A stretch of DNA of 64,000 nucleotides, taken from Arenibacter algicola. GTDB taxonomy: Bacteria; Bacteroidota; Bacteroidia; Flavobacteriales; Flavobacteriaceae. The translations under genes were made by a program, and so were the position numbers. The stretch covers positions 1,426,001 through 1,490,000 of the forward strand of contig NZ_JPOO01000001.1 in NCBI RefSeq assembly GCF_000733925.1. Reading direction: 5' to 3'. Positions 15,832 to 24,754 of the stretch are shown one piece after another. How positions within the stretch are numbered: position 1 is the stretch's first letter; each line of letters begins with the position of its first letter. The notes beneath the pieces were generated by a model that did no database searches, was not told where the DNA came from, and saw only the letters and a list, made by a program, of their open reading frames with translations.

Positions 15832-18255
15832 TTAAAATTTTATTTGCAAGGTAGCATACCAATTTTTTGGTGCCGATGGAATTATACCAGGTCCAGGGTA
15901 ACCTGTAGCTCTTCTTGTAAAATACCTATTATCCAAAACATTATTAATGCCAGTTTCTAACTTGAAATTTGCATATTTATAAGAAAGTGAGACATCTAAA
16001 ATATCGTATTCAGGAATTTTCCCTACCACACCACTCAAACTTGCAAGCGTGGAATTTGTGGCATCTGTAAACTGACTTCCCAGATATGTATACTGAATAT
16101 TTCCCAGCAAATTCTTATAACCCCCTTGCACCCCTATTTTGATATTTAAATCCGGAACAAACTCCACTTTATTTCCTTTCACACCATATTGTTCCGAAGT
16201 TGTGTATTCGGAATTTATTAGTGCTGTATTAACAAAAGAATTAAGTTTTACATGTTTATTTAGATCAAAATATTTTTTTAGATTAAAATCAAATAAGGAT
16301 TCTATACCATACATCACAGCATTTCCTACATTACCTCTTTCGCTGATTACCCGACCATCGGACAAACTTTTTTGAACAAACCCGATCCTACCGTTATAGA
16401 ACAAACCAAAAACACCTAAATCATAAGATATAATATTATTAAAGTTACCCCGCATTCCCAAATCAGTTGTGAACCCTTTTTCATCTGTAATATCTGAATT
16501 TATGGAAAAAGCGGGATTTGTAATATTGATATCGGAAAAAGTTACGGAGCGATAATTTTGTGAAATATTCCCATAAACCTCTAGGGTTAGGTTTGGTTTA
16601 AAACTCAACCCAATTCCCAATAATAGAAGGGAACGATCAAAATTCTGACTTTCCCTTACGGTTTCCTCAAAGATAACATTGCCTGCAGCATCCGTATTTA
16701 TGTGTTTGTAAAACCCATCGCTTTGTGTTTTTATATATTCAAAACGAAATCCAGGTGTTATTGAAAAACTGTTGGAAGCGTAATAAATATTTTCCCCAAA
16801 AAAAGACAAATTGAAATTGGGCAAATCAAACTCAGATTGGTTTGGGTAATAGGGATATTCGGAAAGGGCAAAGTTGAAATCCGGTCCTTTCCCGGCATTA
16901 CCTGGCCCTTGCTTTTGATAATTGTCCGCTTTGTAAAACTTGGTGCCCACTAAAAATGTCGCATTTTGATTTAACATCTTGTACTTGCTTAATAATCGAG
17001 ATTCATAGCCAAAATTAGAGAAGTTCCCTTTAATTAGGTCTCGCTCATTTTGAGGGTCAACTTGATTTACCCTATTGGTTCTAAATCCTAGTGCATTTCT
17101 GGACGCATCCAAACCAAAAAAGTTGAAAGTAAAATTGGTTTGGTTGGAAAATTTGTGTGCAAATTTAAAGTTATAAAGTAACCAATCTACTTTAAACCAG
17201 TTCCGTTCACGGTTACTTTGATATGGATTCTCGGCAAACATGGCATCGGTCAATCCACCGCCTTGGTGCGCTAAATAGCGTAAATAAGACAGCTCGACGG
17301 TCAACGAAGTATTTTCTGTAAATTGGTATCCCAAATTAGCAAATACATTTTTAGATTCAAACTCTGAATTTGGTCTAAATCCTTTGCCATTTTTATAGTT
17401 AAAATAAGTATAATAGCTCCACTTATTGTTTGTGCCATTTAAACTTGTAAAATGAGTGTATAACCCAAAACCTCCTAATGTGTTTCTAGTAATCACTTCT
17501 AGAGGTTTACTGGGATTTGGAGATTTTATTTTGAAATTTATTAGACCTCCAAATTGCGTACCATATTGTAACGAAGCTGCACCACGGATCACTTGAATTT
17601 CCTCCAGGCCCTCCGAAGCTGGCGTATAATAACTTTCAGGATAACCCAAAACATCCGCACTGATATCATACCCATTTTGCCTGGTGTTAAAATTCGCTGT
17701 CCGGTTAGGGTCCAGACCTCGTCCACCAATATTAAGCTGCAAACCTGCATCATCGTTTTGGTATATATTCAGTCCTGCTACCTGGCTGTATATTTGGCGT
17801 GCATTGTTCGAGGCCAAATTAGCCATTGATTTCTCAACCAAAATAACTTCTGTTTTTTTACCTGCATATATGGCGGTTTCCTCAACATCATTCAATCGTT
17901 TTAAATCAAAGACGCCCTGTTTTCTGGCAATGACCTCAACTTCGGTCAAGTTTTGGGTCAAATCATTTAAAGCTATAATTAATTCAGAAGAATTTTCGGT
18001 TTGAATTGTTACTTCCTTAACTTCATACTCATAGGAAAAAAATACAAGTGTCACTTCTTTTTTTGAGGTTCGAAATTGAAAGTAACCAGATTGATCTGTT
18101 GTTGCCAATAATCCAGAAACTTTATCGTAAACATTAACATCAGCAATGACATTGTTGTTTGTCGAAAAGATAACAGTACCCGAAATGCTATGTTGTGCAA
18201 ACGTTGAAACACTAAAAATAAGTGCAAAAATAAACTTAAAGTCCTTTAATGTCAT
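15832..18255 (-). CDS. TonB-dependent outer-membrane receptor (metal-uptake operon)
   Basis: 807 residues. Signal peptide (FIFALIFSVSTFAQ), a carboxypeptidase-regulatory-like domain (about 22-105), a plug (about 115-240: KSMANLASNNARQIYSQVAGLNIYQND, GGRGLDPNR, LEEIQVIRGAASLQYGTQFGGLINFK) and a 22-strand-type barrel ending NWYATLQIKF with terminal Phe. It is of the Fec/siderophore-receptor kind rather than SusC. Its start overlaps the end of the HTTM gene by 20 bp. Last gene of the DUF4856-imelysin-HTTM-receptor operon, a combination associated with iron acquisition. Confidence 0.9.
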   Translation of the reverse strand: MTLKDFKFIFALIFSVSTFAQHSISGTVIFSTNNNVIADVNVYDKVSGLLATTDQSGYFQFRTSKKEVTLVFFSYEYEVKEVTIQTENSSELIIALNDLTQNLTEVEVIARKQGVFDLKRLNDVEETAIYAGKKTEVILVEKSMANLASNNARQIYSQVAGLNIYQNDDAGLQLNIGGRGLDPNRTANFNTRQNGYDISADVLGYPESYYTPASEGLEEIQVIRGAASLQYGTQFGGLINFKIKSPNPSKPLEVITRNTLGGFGLYTHFTSLNGTNNKWSYYTYFNYKNGKGFRPNSEFESKNVFANLGYQFTENTSLTVELSYLRYLAHQGGGLTDAMFAENPYQSNRERNWFKVDWLLYNFKFAHKFSNQTNFTFNFFGLDASRNALGFRTNRVNQVDPQNERDLIKGNFSNFGYESRLLSKYKMLNQNATFLVGTKFYKADNYQKQGPGNAGKGPDFNFALSEYPYYPNQSEFDLPNFNLSFFGENIYYASNSFSITPGFRFEYIKTQSDGFYKHINTDAAGNVIFEETVRESQNFDRSLLLLGIGLSFKPNLTLEVYGNISQNYRSVTFSDINITNPAFSINSDITDEKGFTTDLGMRGNFNNIISYDLGVFGLFYNGRIGFVQKSLSDGRVISERGNVGNAVMYGIESLFDFNLKKYFDLNKHVKLNSFVNTALINSEYTTSEQYGVKGNKVEFVPDLNIKIGVQGGYKNLLGNIQYTYLGSQFTDATNSTLASLSGVVGKIPEYDILDVSLSYKYANFKLETGINNVLDNRYFTRRATGYPGPGIIPSAPKNWYATLQIKF

Positions 18256-19600
18256 CCTTAAATGGTAATATCCAATGTTTTGGCTTAAACGATTCCTTTT
18301 CTTGGAGCAAATCTATCCCCTTATCGATAAACAGTTCGCTTATCCTTCCATTCAAGGCTACATAACTTTCAACAAAAACTTGTACATTATCATGGCCTTG
18401 GGATGTAAAATAATCCCCCAGATAATGTGCGTATTCTAGAATAAAATCAGGTTGAAAGCTCATTTGTTTTTCTTGAAATGGGGTCAAAAAATCTTTATTG
18501 TCAACATAGAAAAAGTCATTGGTTTCTCCATTTACGATCTTAAAGGTTGATATTCCCATTTTTTCCATAAGCATAACTCGCCATGAAAAACGGTAGCCCT
18601 CTTCTGCCCAAAATAATTCATTTGGATACAGTAAATATCGAAATGGAAAAATAAGCTGAAAACCAAAAAAAACTCCAATAATAAATAACAATGGTTTTCT
18701 ATAATTGAAGGCATAATCATCAACTTTCGATACTGAAGAAGTATTTATTTTAAATATGAAAATGTATTTAAGAGCTCTAATAATCCTTTTATGCAAATCA
18801 GCATCAAAAAATATAAGTGCCGAGACAATCATAATAAAAGGGAACATCCCAATAGGAAATAGTACCCTAGTAAAAACATGAAATATAACCACTAAAATGA
18901 ATGCGAACCGACGTGATTTTTTGTACAATAATAAAAAGGGAATACTTAAATCATATAGTATACCACTCCAACTCATTGTATAGTGAAACCAATTTTGGTG
19001 CATTAACACCTCCCCGATCAAAGGCAAATCATATTTGGCGGGCAACCATATTTTTAAGGGCTGCGCCCTAAATAGCCAGTCACTGTTTAGTTTGGCCAAA
19101 CCAGCATAAAAATATACAATCCCCAAAAGAAGCTTTATACTATCAATGGTCCATTTTGGGATATTTATGTACGCTTTTTTTCTTATGTAGTTATCCATCG
19201 AAAAATAAGCATTTGCAGGTATAAAAATCATTAGAAAACTAAGCAGGCTAATAAAGTAGTAATGATTTAAATATGTGGTTTTATCCATAAGCTCTATATA
19301 TGTAAAGCTCAAGAAAAAAGCAATTATAGCTATTCTGTATTTTAATCCCAATGCAACTAGGATGGCCGCTATTCCACAAATGGCAAAAAGTAAATAGGTG
19401 TACATGCCAATAGGTTTGACCCACCCGAAACCATAATATGAAAAATGAAACTTCGGTTGAATATACAGCGATTCTATCCAACCGAGATACCAAAATCGCC
19501 CAATACTAAAGCACATCATAATGCCAAAACAAATTCTAAATACGACTAGAGGTGCGGCATTGGTTGATTTAGCGAGATATGAGGTAATATTTAAACGCAT
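18236..19600 (-). CDS. HTTM-domain membrane protein (vitamin K carboxylase-like)
   Basis: 454 residues. The N-terminal 300 hold several membrane helices typical of the HTTM domain (APLVVFRICFGIMMCFSIGRFWYLGW, FYAGLAKLNSDWLFRAQPLKIWLP, MSWSGILYDLSIPFLLLYKKSRRFAFI). A soluble tail follows. Bacterial HTTM proteins resemble the membrane part of gamma-glutamyl carboxylase; the reaction of this subgroup is not known. It sits between an imelysin-like lipoprotein and a TonB receptor and overlaps the receptor gene, so it probably works in the same uptake system. Confidence 0.88.
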   Translation of the reverse strand: MRLNITSYLAKSTNAAPLVVFRICFGIMMCFSIGRFWYLGWIESLYIQPKFHFSYYGFGWVKPIGMYTYLLFAICGIAAILVALGLKYRIAIIAFFLSFTYIELMDKTTYLNHYYFISLLSFLMIFIPANAYFSMDNYIRKKAYINIPKWTIDSIKLLLGIVYFYAGLAKLNSDWLFRAQPLKIWLPAKYDLPLIGEVLMHQNWFHYTMSWSGILYDLSIPFLLLYKKSRRFAFILVVIFHVFTRVLFPIGMFPFIMIVSALIFFDADLHKRIIRALKYIFIFKINTSSVSKVDDYAFNYRKPLLFIIGVFFGFQLIFPFRYLLYPNELFWAEEGYRFSWRVMLMEKMGISTFKIVNGETNDFFYVDNKDFLTPFQEKQMSFQPDFILEYAHYLGDYFTSQGHDNVQVFVESYVALNGRISELFIDKGIDLLQEKESFKPKHWILPFKDDIKGL

Positions 19601-19657
19601 TGATAATTAATATGGAAAGCCATTATTAAGACAATCTTTAGAATCAGCCCTAGATTT

Positions 19658-20764
19658 TCAGTCACCATCTGCATCAACATAATCTACACTTATATTAAAT
19701 GCTTGTAGCATATCAACTTTTAATGAGACGACGATTAATTGGAGTGCATCAAAAGCTTCGGTCATCTTCGTATTATCTGTATTGATTTGGGAATTAAAGT
19801 TCATATCCAATACCTGTATTTTTTGCCGAGCAGCATCAAACCTCGAATTTACCGCAGTTGCTAAGTCGTTTCTTTTCAAATAACCCAAATAACTTTTAAA
19901 ACTTTCACCACTTCGGTCAGAACCGTAGTACTTCCCGTTAAATGTATTTTGAACTGCCAGCAAGGCATCCAAGGCTAATTCCTTGGAAATATTCTTGCTA
20001 TATAGGCCTTCTACTTTGTCAGGTAATGGAGTAGAAGAAAAAACACCTGCGGGGATTCCAAATTTATTCGCGCGTAATCCTTTTTCATAATAGAATATGT
20101 AATCATTTACAAACTTATTTAGAGTGCTGGTTACTGTATTTGTTTTTTGACTGACAAAGGTATCTCTGTAGGATGTTTTCCAATCGTTTAAAACGGTTTC
20201 GGTCAAAGACTGCATCTGATTTATTAAATCGGATAAATAATTCAAATACTTTACATCTGCATATTTGTTTAAAATTTCAACATCGTCATTGGCTATACCG
20301 AACAACATATAGTCAACTGCGGGAAACCCAACTGCATCATTGTTATTGGTATGGCTTAGATCATAGGTGCCCGAAAAAACATTTGCTTCCACATCCGTAA
20401 TGGAGACGGGATAAATATTCATCTGAAATGCAAATAAAATTTCTTCAGCTTTACCTATGTTAAACATTTCTGCAAATTGCCATGTCCTGTAGGCACTTAG
20501 CCAAGATGCCCTCAATGCAACTAAATTTGTGTTATCGGGTTGAGATATAAAATCATCTTTAGCGAGTTTTAATGCTTTAAGTTTAATATTTAAATCTTCA
20601 TAGGCCGGTATAATAATATTATCTGCCAAATTGATCAATAGGGCTTCTCTATCAAAATCATCTGAATTACTACTACTTGGGCTATCTTCAGAAGATGGGG
20701 AACTGCATGCCAGGAGACTCATAGCTCCCAGAATTATTAGAAATAATTTTTTTATCAAATCCAT
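19658..20764 (-). CDS. Imelysin-family lipoprotein
   Basis: 368 residues. Lipoprotein signal LGAMSLLAC (Cys20), a Ser/Asp linker, then an alpha-helical imelysin domain (IIPAYEDLNIKLKALK, LRASWLSAYRTWQFAEMFNIG, FPAVDYMLFG, NDYIFYYEKGLRANKFGIPAG). The classic GxHxxE motif of M75 imelysins is not seen; the matching place reads GFPAVDYM, so peptidase activity is doubtful and metal or ligand binding more likely. Third-last of a four-gene operon with a TonB receptor. Confidence 0.9.
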   Translation of the reverse strand: MDLIKKLFLIILGAMSLLACSSPSSEDSPSSSNSDDFDREALLINLADNIIIPAYEDLNIKLKALKLAKDDFISQPDNTNLVALRASWLSAYRTWQFAEMFNIGKAEEILFAFQMNIYPVSITDVEANVFSGTYDLSHTNNNDAVGFPAVDYMLFGIANDDVEILNKYADVKYLNYLSDLINQMQSLTETVLNDWKTSYRDTFVSQKTNTVTSTLNKFVNDYIFYYEKGLRANKFGIPAGVFSSTPLPDKVEGLYSKNISKELALDALLAVQNTFNGKYYGSDRSGESFKSYLGYLKRNDLATAVNSRFDAARQKIQVLDMNFNSQINTDNTKMTEAFDALQLIVVSLKVDMLQAFNISVDYVDADGD

Positions 20765-20858
20765 TGGCTTTTATATTATAATTTGTACTATACAATTAGT
20801 AAAGTAGTTTCTGTAATAATGGAAACAGCAACTACTTTTTTGAGAATATAAAGTTTTA

Positions 20859-22061
20859 CTAATTAGCTGCTTGAGCTGTAGTAAAACCAAACTCCGCCGC
20901 TATGGATGCTGAAATACTGTCTAGGGTTTCTGGTGTTACATCCCAAAACCCGTTGCCTTCCATGAGTTGCGCTAAATAGCCATCAACTTCGGTTTTGGTT
21001 ACATAAGGTATGGTCGAGTTAGGCATTCTAGAGAATTGTAAACTGTAAATAAACCCATATGCTTCCGACAGGGCATGAAACGCGGTAGCTTTATCAGATT
21101 CTAAATTGGTTTTTCCGGCCTGTAAATAATATACAGCTCTTACGGCTGGTATTTTTGATAAATTTTCCCTGATAATTTCCGCTTGTTCATCGCGAACAGT
21201 ATAAGATTTGGCAACGATTGCCGCTCTTCCTAATTTAAAAGCATTGTATATCGTTACTGGTATTTCAGAAAAATCTGGGTCACCTTCCAATTTGTATAAA
21301 TATTCGCTTAAGAACTGATCTGCATCCAATTGGGGTACTTCGGGATCAGTTTCGTTCCCATACAAATACCCGTAAGCCTCATCCCACTTATGTTCCATTG
21401 CAGTAAATTCCTGATTTACTTCCAATACCCCATTATCATTATTTGGTAAATTAGAACCTTTATCCAATACTTTAGGGCTTAAATAGTTATTAAGAATTTG
21501 GTCCATCATTAAAGCACCTATCAACCCCTTGGCAAAAGCTTGATTTAGTTCCAGTCCTTTATTGTTAATATACCGGATGGAACCTCCTCCGGCTTGCTGT
21601 ATTTGACCAGCTTGTCCTGCAGAGGCAGTTGTGTTCCAGTTTATAAAAACCTCTGAAGCTTGGGACGCAATCCAATTATCAAAATCTGCTTTAATGGCAT
21701 TTGAAGTGGTGGTATTGGCTGAAAAATAATCTGCCGATGCTGCAATTTTGCTACGTATACTTTTATTGGATAAATTTAAATTGTCATCGTTAAAATCATT
21801 TTCCCCTTGAACATGGGCAAACATAGCATCCAATTTTATTTCTGTACTTGAATTATCTTTTAATGAGGACACCAATTCTTCCGCCATTTTTATTCGGGTA
21901 GTTTGCCCTTCAAAATTTACCGTAGATTTTCCATTTCTTAAAAAGCTATATGTATTGGGGGCTGTAACTTGATTTACGTCATTTACACCATCATCATCCG
22001 TTGAACATGACTGGAATATCACAGATACTATTAGTAATAGGTTTAAGCTGAATTTTTTCAT
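20859..22061 (-). CDS. DUF4856 lipoprotein
   Basis: 400 residues. Lipobox IFQSC (Cys19) then an Asp-rich linker. The body matches DUF4856: YSFLRNGKSTVNFEGQTTRIKMAEELVSSLK near 43-73, GGSIRYINNKGLELNQAFAKGLIGALMMDQI near 160-190 and MEHKWDEAYGYLYG near 222-235. This family is regularly found next to imelysin and TonB-receptor genes in Bacteroidota, as here, and is thought to serve iron uptake. First gene of the operon; about 90 bp separate it from the imelysin gene. Confidence 0.9.
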   Translation of the reverse strand: MKKFSLNLLLIVSVIFQSCSTDDDGVNDVNQVTAPNTYSFLRNGKSTVNFEGQTTRIKMAEELVSSLKDNSSTEIKLDAMFAHVQGENDFNDDNLNLSNKSIRSKIAASADYFSANTTTSNAIKADFDNWIASQASEVFINWNTTASAGQAGQIQQAGGGSIRYINNKGLELNQAFAKGLIGALMMDQILNNYLSPKVLDKGSNLPNNDNGVLEVNQEFTAMEHKWDEAYGYLYGNETDPEVPQLDADQFLSEYLYKLEGDPDFSEIPVTIYNAFKLGRAAIVAKSYTVRDEQAEIIRENLSKIPAVRAVYYLQAGKTNLESDKATAFHALSEAYGFIYSLQFSRMPNSTIPYVTKTEVDGYLAQLMEGNGFWDVTPETLDSISASIAAEFGFTTAQAAN

Positions 22062-22515
22062 TTTATTATTTTTATTTAGACTAGTTATATATAATCATAT
22101 ATATGAAGTCGCAAATATATATAGGTAAATTGTTTAAACAAAATTTATTTAGATTAATTATAAATAAAATTAAATTTAGCCACAATGGCCAATTAGAAAT
22201 GGAAAAAATTTGAATTTTGGAATCTTAGGTATAATCTAGTATTAATTAAAATCTTGGCTTGAACGCAACCAAGTGGTTTATATAAAAAGGGTTTTCTGCT
22301 AATTACGTGATAGAAAACCCGTTACAAACTAAACCAATTTTTAATTTCCCAATCTTATGGAAAACTATTCATTTACATTGAAGTTGTTCAAAACTATGAT
22401 AACATACCAAAAGCCGAAATTACCTGGGAAGCAACACATAATCTGGAATCCTCACTTTGTTCTTTTTTTAGGACCAGATCCAAAACCATCGTTCCATCGG
22501 CATCTTTAAAATTAA
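22062..22515. other. Upstream region of the DUF4856 operon
   Basis: Very AT-rich. Apart from the hairpin at 22289-22320 (listed separately) no clear box is identified. An iron-responsive operator is expected here but I cannot point to one with confidence. Confidence 0.4.
22284..22320 (-). terminator. Terminator of the decayed leftward gene
   Basis: GGGTTTTCT and AGAAAACCC form a perfect 9-bp stem (22289-22297/22312-22320) with a 14-base loop. On the minus strand the stem is followed by TTTTT. It lies about 200 bp beyond the end of the remnant at 22516-22851. Confidence 0.7.
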
Positions 22516-22851
22516 TTAAAATTCTCCCTCAAGTGTAGCTGTTATTTCCACATTCCAATCAGTGGTATATTCGGAATTGTTACAGTAATAAGCATTCGAG
22601 GCAGTTCTTTCGCTGCCTATGATATCCCTATCAAAATCAGATTTTGTACTAGGATTAACTTCGGTATAAGTACAATTTTCTTTACTTCAGCCAATAAAAT
22701 TACCATCGTCCCACAATTTACTTTTTACACTGGAGTATTATGACTGCTTTTTTTAATGGCAGCAGAAATTTCACAGGATGTACCAACTCCAAGGATGATA
22801 TTGGTCTTTGATAATATTATTTGTACCTTTAATACACTAAAGAGCATCAAA
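22516..22851 (-). pseudogene. Decayed small secreted-protein gene
   Basis: Leftward frames read GVGTSCEISAAIKKSSHNTP, shift by one base, then KSKLWDDGNFIG, an in-frame TGA, then SKENCTYTEVNPSTKSDFDR and on to DWNVEITATLEGEF and a stop at 22516. Composition and the ending look protein-like, and a terminator follows. The gene carries at least one frameshift and one stop codon. Family not recognised. Confidence 0.5.
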
Positions 22852-22881
22852 TGATATCTTTAGAGTTCTTACTTGGTTTTG
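22836..22881 (+). repeat. 46-bp repeat, left copy (flanks the xylan locus)
   Basis: 39 of 46 bases match 54207-54252 in the same orientation, including the uninterrupted blocks ACTAAAGA, ATATCTTTAG, GTTCTTACTT and TTTTG. Within it CTAAAGA and TCTTTAG are inverted. It lies near a broken tyrosine recombinase, so it could be an attachment-site relic. Confidence 0.55.
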
Positions 22882-22931
22882 AGTGTACAAATAGGTGTGC
22901 AAATTGAAATAAAATTATGTAAACAACTGTA

Positions 22932-23037
22932 TAACAGTGTTTTGGGTGTAGGTAGTTAGGTCTGCCACCCCGACGAACCTAGAAATAGGTAGTAGCAAAA
23001 ACACTGTTAATCAATTGATTTTCAGTGTTTTTTGTTT
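22932..23037 (+). other. Terminator with a competing upstream arm (attenuator-like)
   Basis: AAAAACACTG (22997-23006) pairs perfectly with CAGTGTTTTT (23023-23032) and is followed by a T-run: a strong terminator. The same segment AAAACACTGTTA (22998-23009) also pairs perfectly with TAACAGTGTTTT (22932-22943), enclosing a 54-base structured loop (GGGTG/CACCC, AGGT/ACCT). The two pairings exclude each other. Confidence 0.6.
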
Positions 23038-23050
23038 TTACACATTTTCT

Positions 23051-23081
23051 TTGATATCAAATGATATCAAATGATATCATA
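23051..23081 (+). repeat. Short tandem repeat of ATGATATCAA
   Basis: About three copies of a 10-bp unit. The 13-mer ATCAAATGATATC from this array also occurs inside the 46-bp repeat at 22836-22881. It lies just left of the ISL3 remnant and the recombinase. Confidence 0.55.
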
Positions 23082-23098
23082 TGTGCACACCTAATTTT

Positions 23099-23295
23099 GG
23101 ATCAAGTACAATTTCTGGGTATTTGGATATTTATGCAAATAATTGAGTTAATCTAAACAGGAAGAATTCTGTATTTCTAACGCCTCTGAACTGGGCCCTA
23201 AAAGCTTTTATTTTGGCATTGAAGGATTCTGCAGATGCGTTTGTGCTCCTGTTTATAAAATAGTTCAGGATCGACCTATAGTTGAGGGATATTGT
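23099..23295 (-). repeat. Partial ISL3 end, tandem copy
   Basis: This 197-bp segment is repeated almost exactly at 23296-23492 (visible difference GGATCAAG versus GGATTAAG). It contains the IS end and the last codons of the transposase. It is either the remnant of an earlier copy into which the full copy jumped, or a local duplication. Confidence 0.85.
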
Positions 23296-23327
23296 GGATT
23301 AAGTACAATTTCTGGGTATTTGGATAT

Positions 23328-24158
23328 TTATGCAAATAATTGAGTTAATCTAAACAGGAAGAATTCTGTATTTCTAACGCCTCTGAACTGGGCCCTAAAA
23401 GCTTTTATTTTGGCATTGAAGGATTCTGCAGATGCGTTTGTGCTCCTGTTTATAAAATAGTTCAGGATCGACCTATAGTTGAGGGATATTGTGTTGGCAA
23501 TGGTATTGAAGGCCCTGAAGCCTGTATTCTCTACGTCTTTGTGCCAATGCGCCAGCTTTGTATATGCCGTTTGAATGGAAGTTGCCGTATTGAATATGTT
23601 CCTGAGCCCCTGTACCAGGTCGAATGCGAGTTTTATATCGGGATAATGGGCGAACAATATTTTACTTCTTTCCGATTGGTTCCGGGTCCAATTGTTGGGC
23701 GATTTATAAAGTAGGTACCTACTTCGGGCCAAGAGTTGTTTTCTGGTGTCCCCGTTATTGAATTCTTTTGGGACGAAGGCCCTGTTCTTTTCTTTTGCCC
23801 GTTTTATCTGTTCGTTCTCCAGGTCTATGGCGTCCCATCTATGCTTGATCCGAATGTCCTGAAGGGCCTCCAGTGCCAGTTTCTGTACGTGGAACCTGTC
23901 GGTGACCTGTACCGCTTTGGGGAAGCATTTTTTGGCGATGGTCTTCATGGAGTTTGCCATATCCAGGGTGATTTCCTTGACCCTGGCCCTTTTCTTGTCC
24001 GATATCTTCATTAGTTGTTCTATGATAGGTTCCACCTTGGTACCGGAGAATATGGCCACTATGGACCCTTTTTTGCCCTTGGCCTTTTTGTTGGTGATTA
24101 TGGTATAGAGTTCCCCTTTGGAGAGTGCCGTTTCGTCAATGGACAGGTAAGGCCCCAT
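23328..24158 (-). CDS. ISL3-family transposase, catalytic part
   Basis: 276 residues from the first ATG, but the frame is open further upstream to about 24297 (GQQLGSLFGVNGNRLQRQYK, AKQWLIFPEN), so translation may start earlier or come from a frameshift out of the upstream gene. The DDE residues are present: D in YLSIDETALSKGELY, D in VTDRFHVQKLALE and E in NASAESFNAKIKAFR. It ends QFRGVRNTEFFLFRLTQLFA, typical of DDE_Tnp_ISL3. It looks intact. Confidence 0.9.
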   Translation of the reverse strand: MGPYLSIDETALSKGELYTIITNKKAKGKKGSIVAIFSGTKVEPIIEQLMKISDKKRARVKEITLDMANSMKTIAKKCFPKAVQVTDRFHVQKLALEALQDIRIKHRWDAIDLENEQIKRAKEKNRAFVPKEFNNGDTRKQLLARSRYLLYKSPNNWTRNQSERSKILFAHYPDIKLAFDLVQGLRNIFNTATSIQTAYTKLAHWHKDVENTGFRAFNTIANTISLNYRSILNYFINRSTNASAESFNAKIKAFRAQFRGVRNTEFFLFRLTQLFA

Positions 24159-24303
24159 ATTTTCGGGAAAGATGAGCCACTGTTTGGCATGTCCCTTTTG
24201 TTCCCAGTCCTTAGAATCGCTCAGATAGTCCTTGTACTGTCGCTGGAGTCTATTGCCGTTTACCCCGAAGAGGGACCCCAGCTGTTGGCCGCTCAGGGCC
24301 GTA

Positions 24304-24690
24304 TTATCCGTTGATCTCTTTTAAAAAAGCAGCGAACTCCTTTGATATGCGGGTCCCCTGTGCAATAAAATCATCCCAATCACGGCTTGCCTTGGTCCAC
24401 TTTCCATCTATCAGGACATCCCAGCGCCTGCGCTTGAGGCTCAAGCTGACCAGATTGCTGCGGATCGGATAATCATCGATGACCCTGGGCTCCATAAAGC
24501 CACTGGCCTTAAAGGTGTGATCTTTGTAACGCTCCGGTACCTGCTTTTTCTCCTCTAAAAATACAGTCAACCGATTGTCGTACAAGGGATTCTTTATCGG
24601 CTTTTGTTCAAAACCGACGATATCAAAAAAGTCAAGTAGTCCCTCTGGTAAAAATAAGCTCAATAACGATAAATCGGTTCCTTTGTCCAT
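24304..24690 (-). CDS. ISAon1-family transposase N-terminal region protein
   Basis: 128 residues. It matches the small first protein of ISAon1-type elements (LSLFLPEGLLDFFDIVGFEQ, HTFKASGFMEPRVIDDYPIRSN, LSLKRRRWDVLIDGKW, RDWDDFIAQGTRISKEFAAFLKEI), the DNA-binding part of the transposase. It ends at 24304 and the catalytic frame overlaps its end in another register, so the two may be joined by frameshifting near a T5A4 tract, or work as separate chains. Confidence 0.88.
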   Translation of the reverse strand: MDKGTDLSLLSLFLPEGLLDFFDIVGFEQKPIKNPLYDNRLTVFLEEKKQVPERYKDHTFKASGFMEPRVIDDYPIRSNLVSLSLKRRRWDVLIDGKWTKASRDWDDFIAQGTRISKEFAAFLKEING

Positions 24691-24754
24691 CCATTAAATT
24701 TAAAGTGCAAAGAAATAAATTATTCACTTTAGACCCAACTTTTGTACTTGATCC

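Larger units (their letters stand above)
23296..24754 (-). mobile_element. ISL3-family (ISAon1-type) insertion sequence
   Basis: A 1459-bp element. Ends GGATTAAGTACAATTTCTGGGT (23296) and, inverted, GGATCAAGTACAAAAGTTGGGT (24754) match at most positions. It carries the two-gene layout of ISAon1-type ISL3 elements. No 8-bp target duplication is seen: GATATTGT on the left, GATATCTA on the right, sharing only the first five bases. Its right end abuts the recombinase fragment at 24755. Confidence 0.88.
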
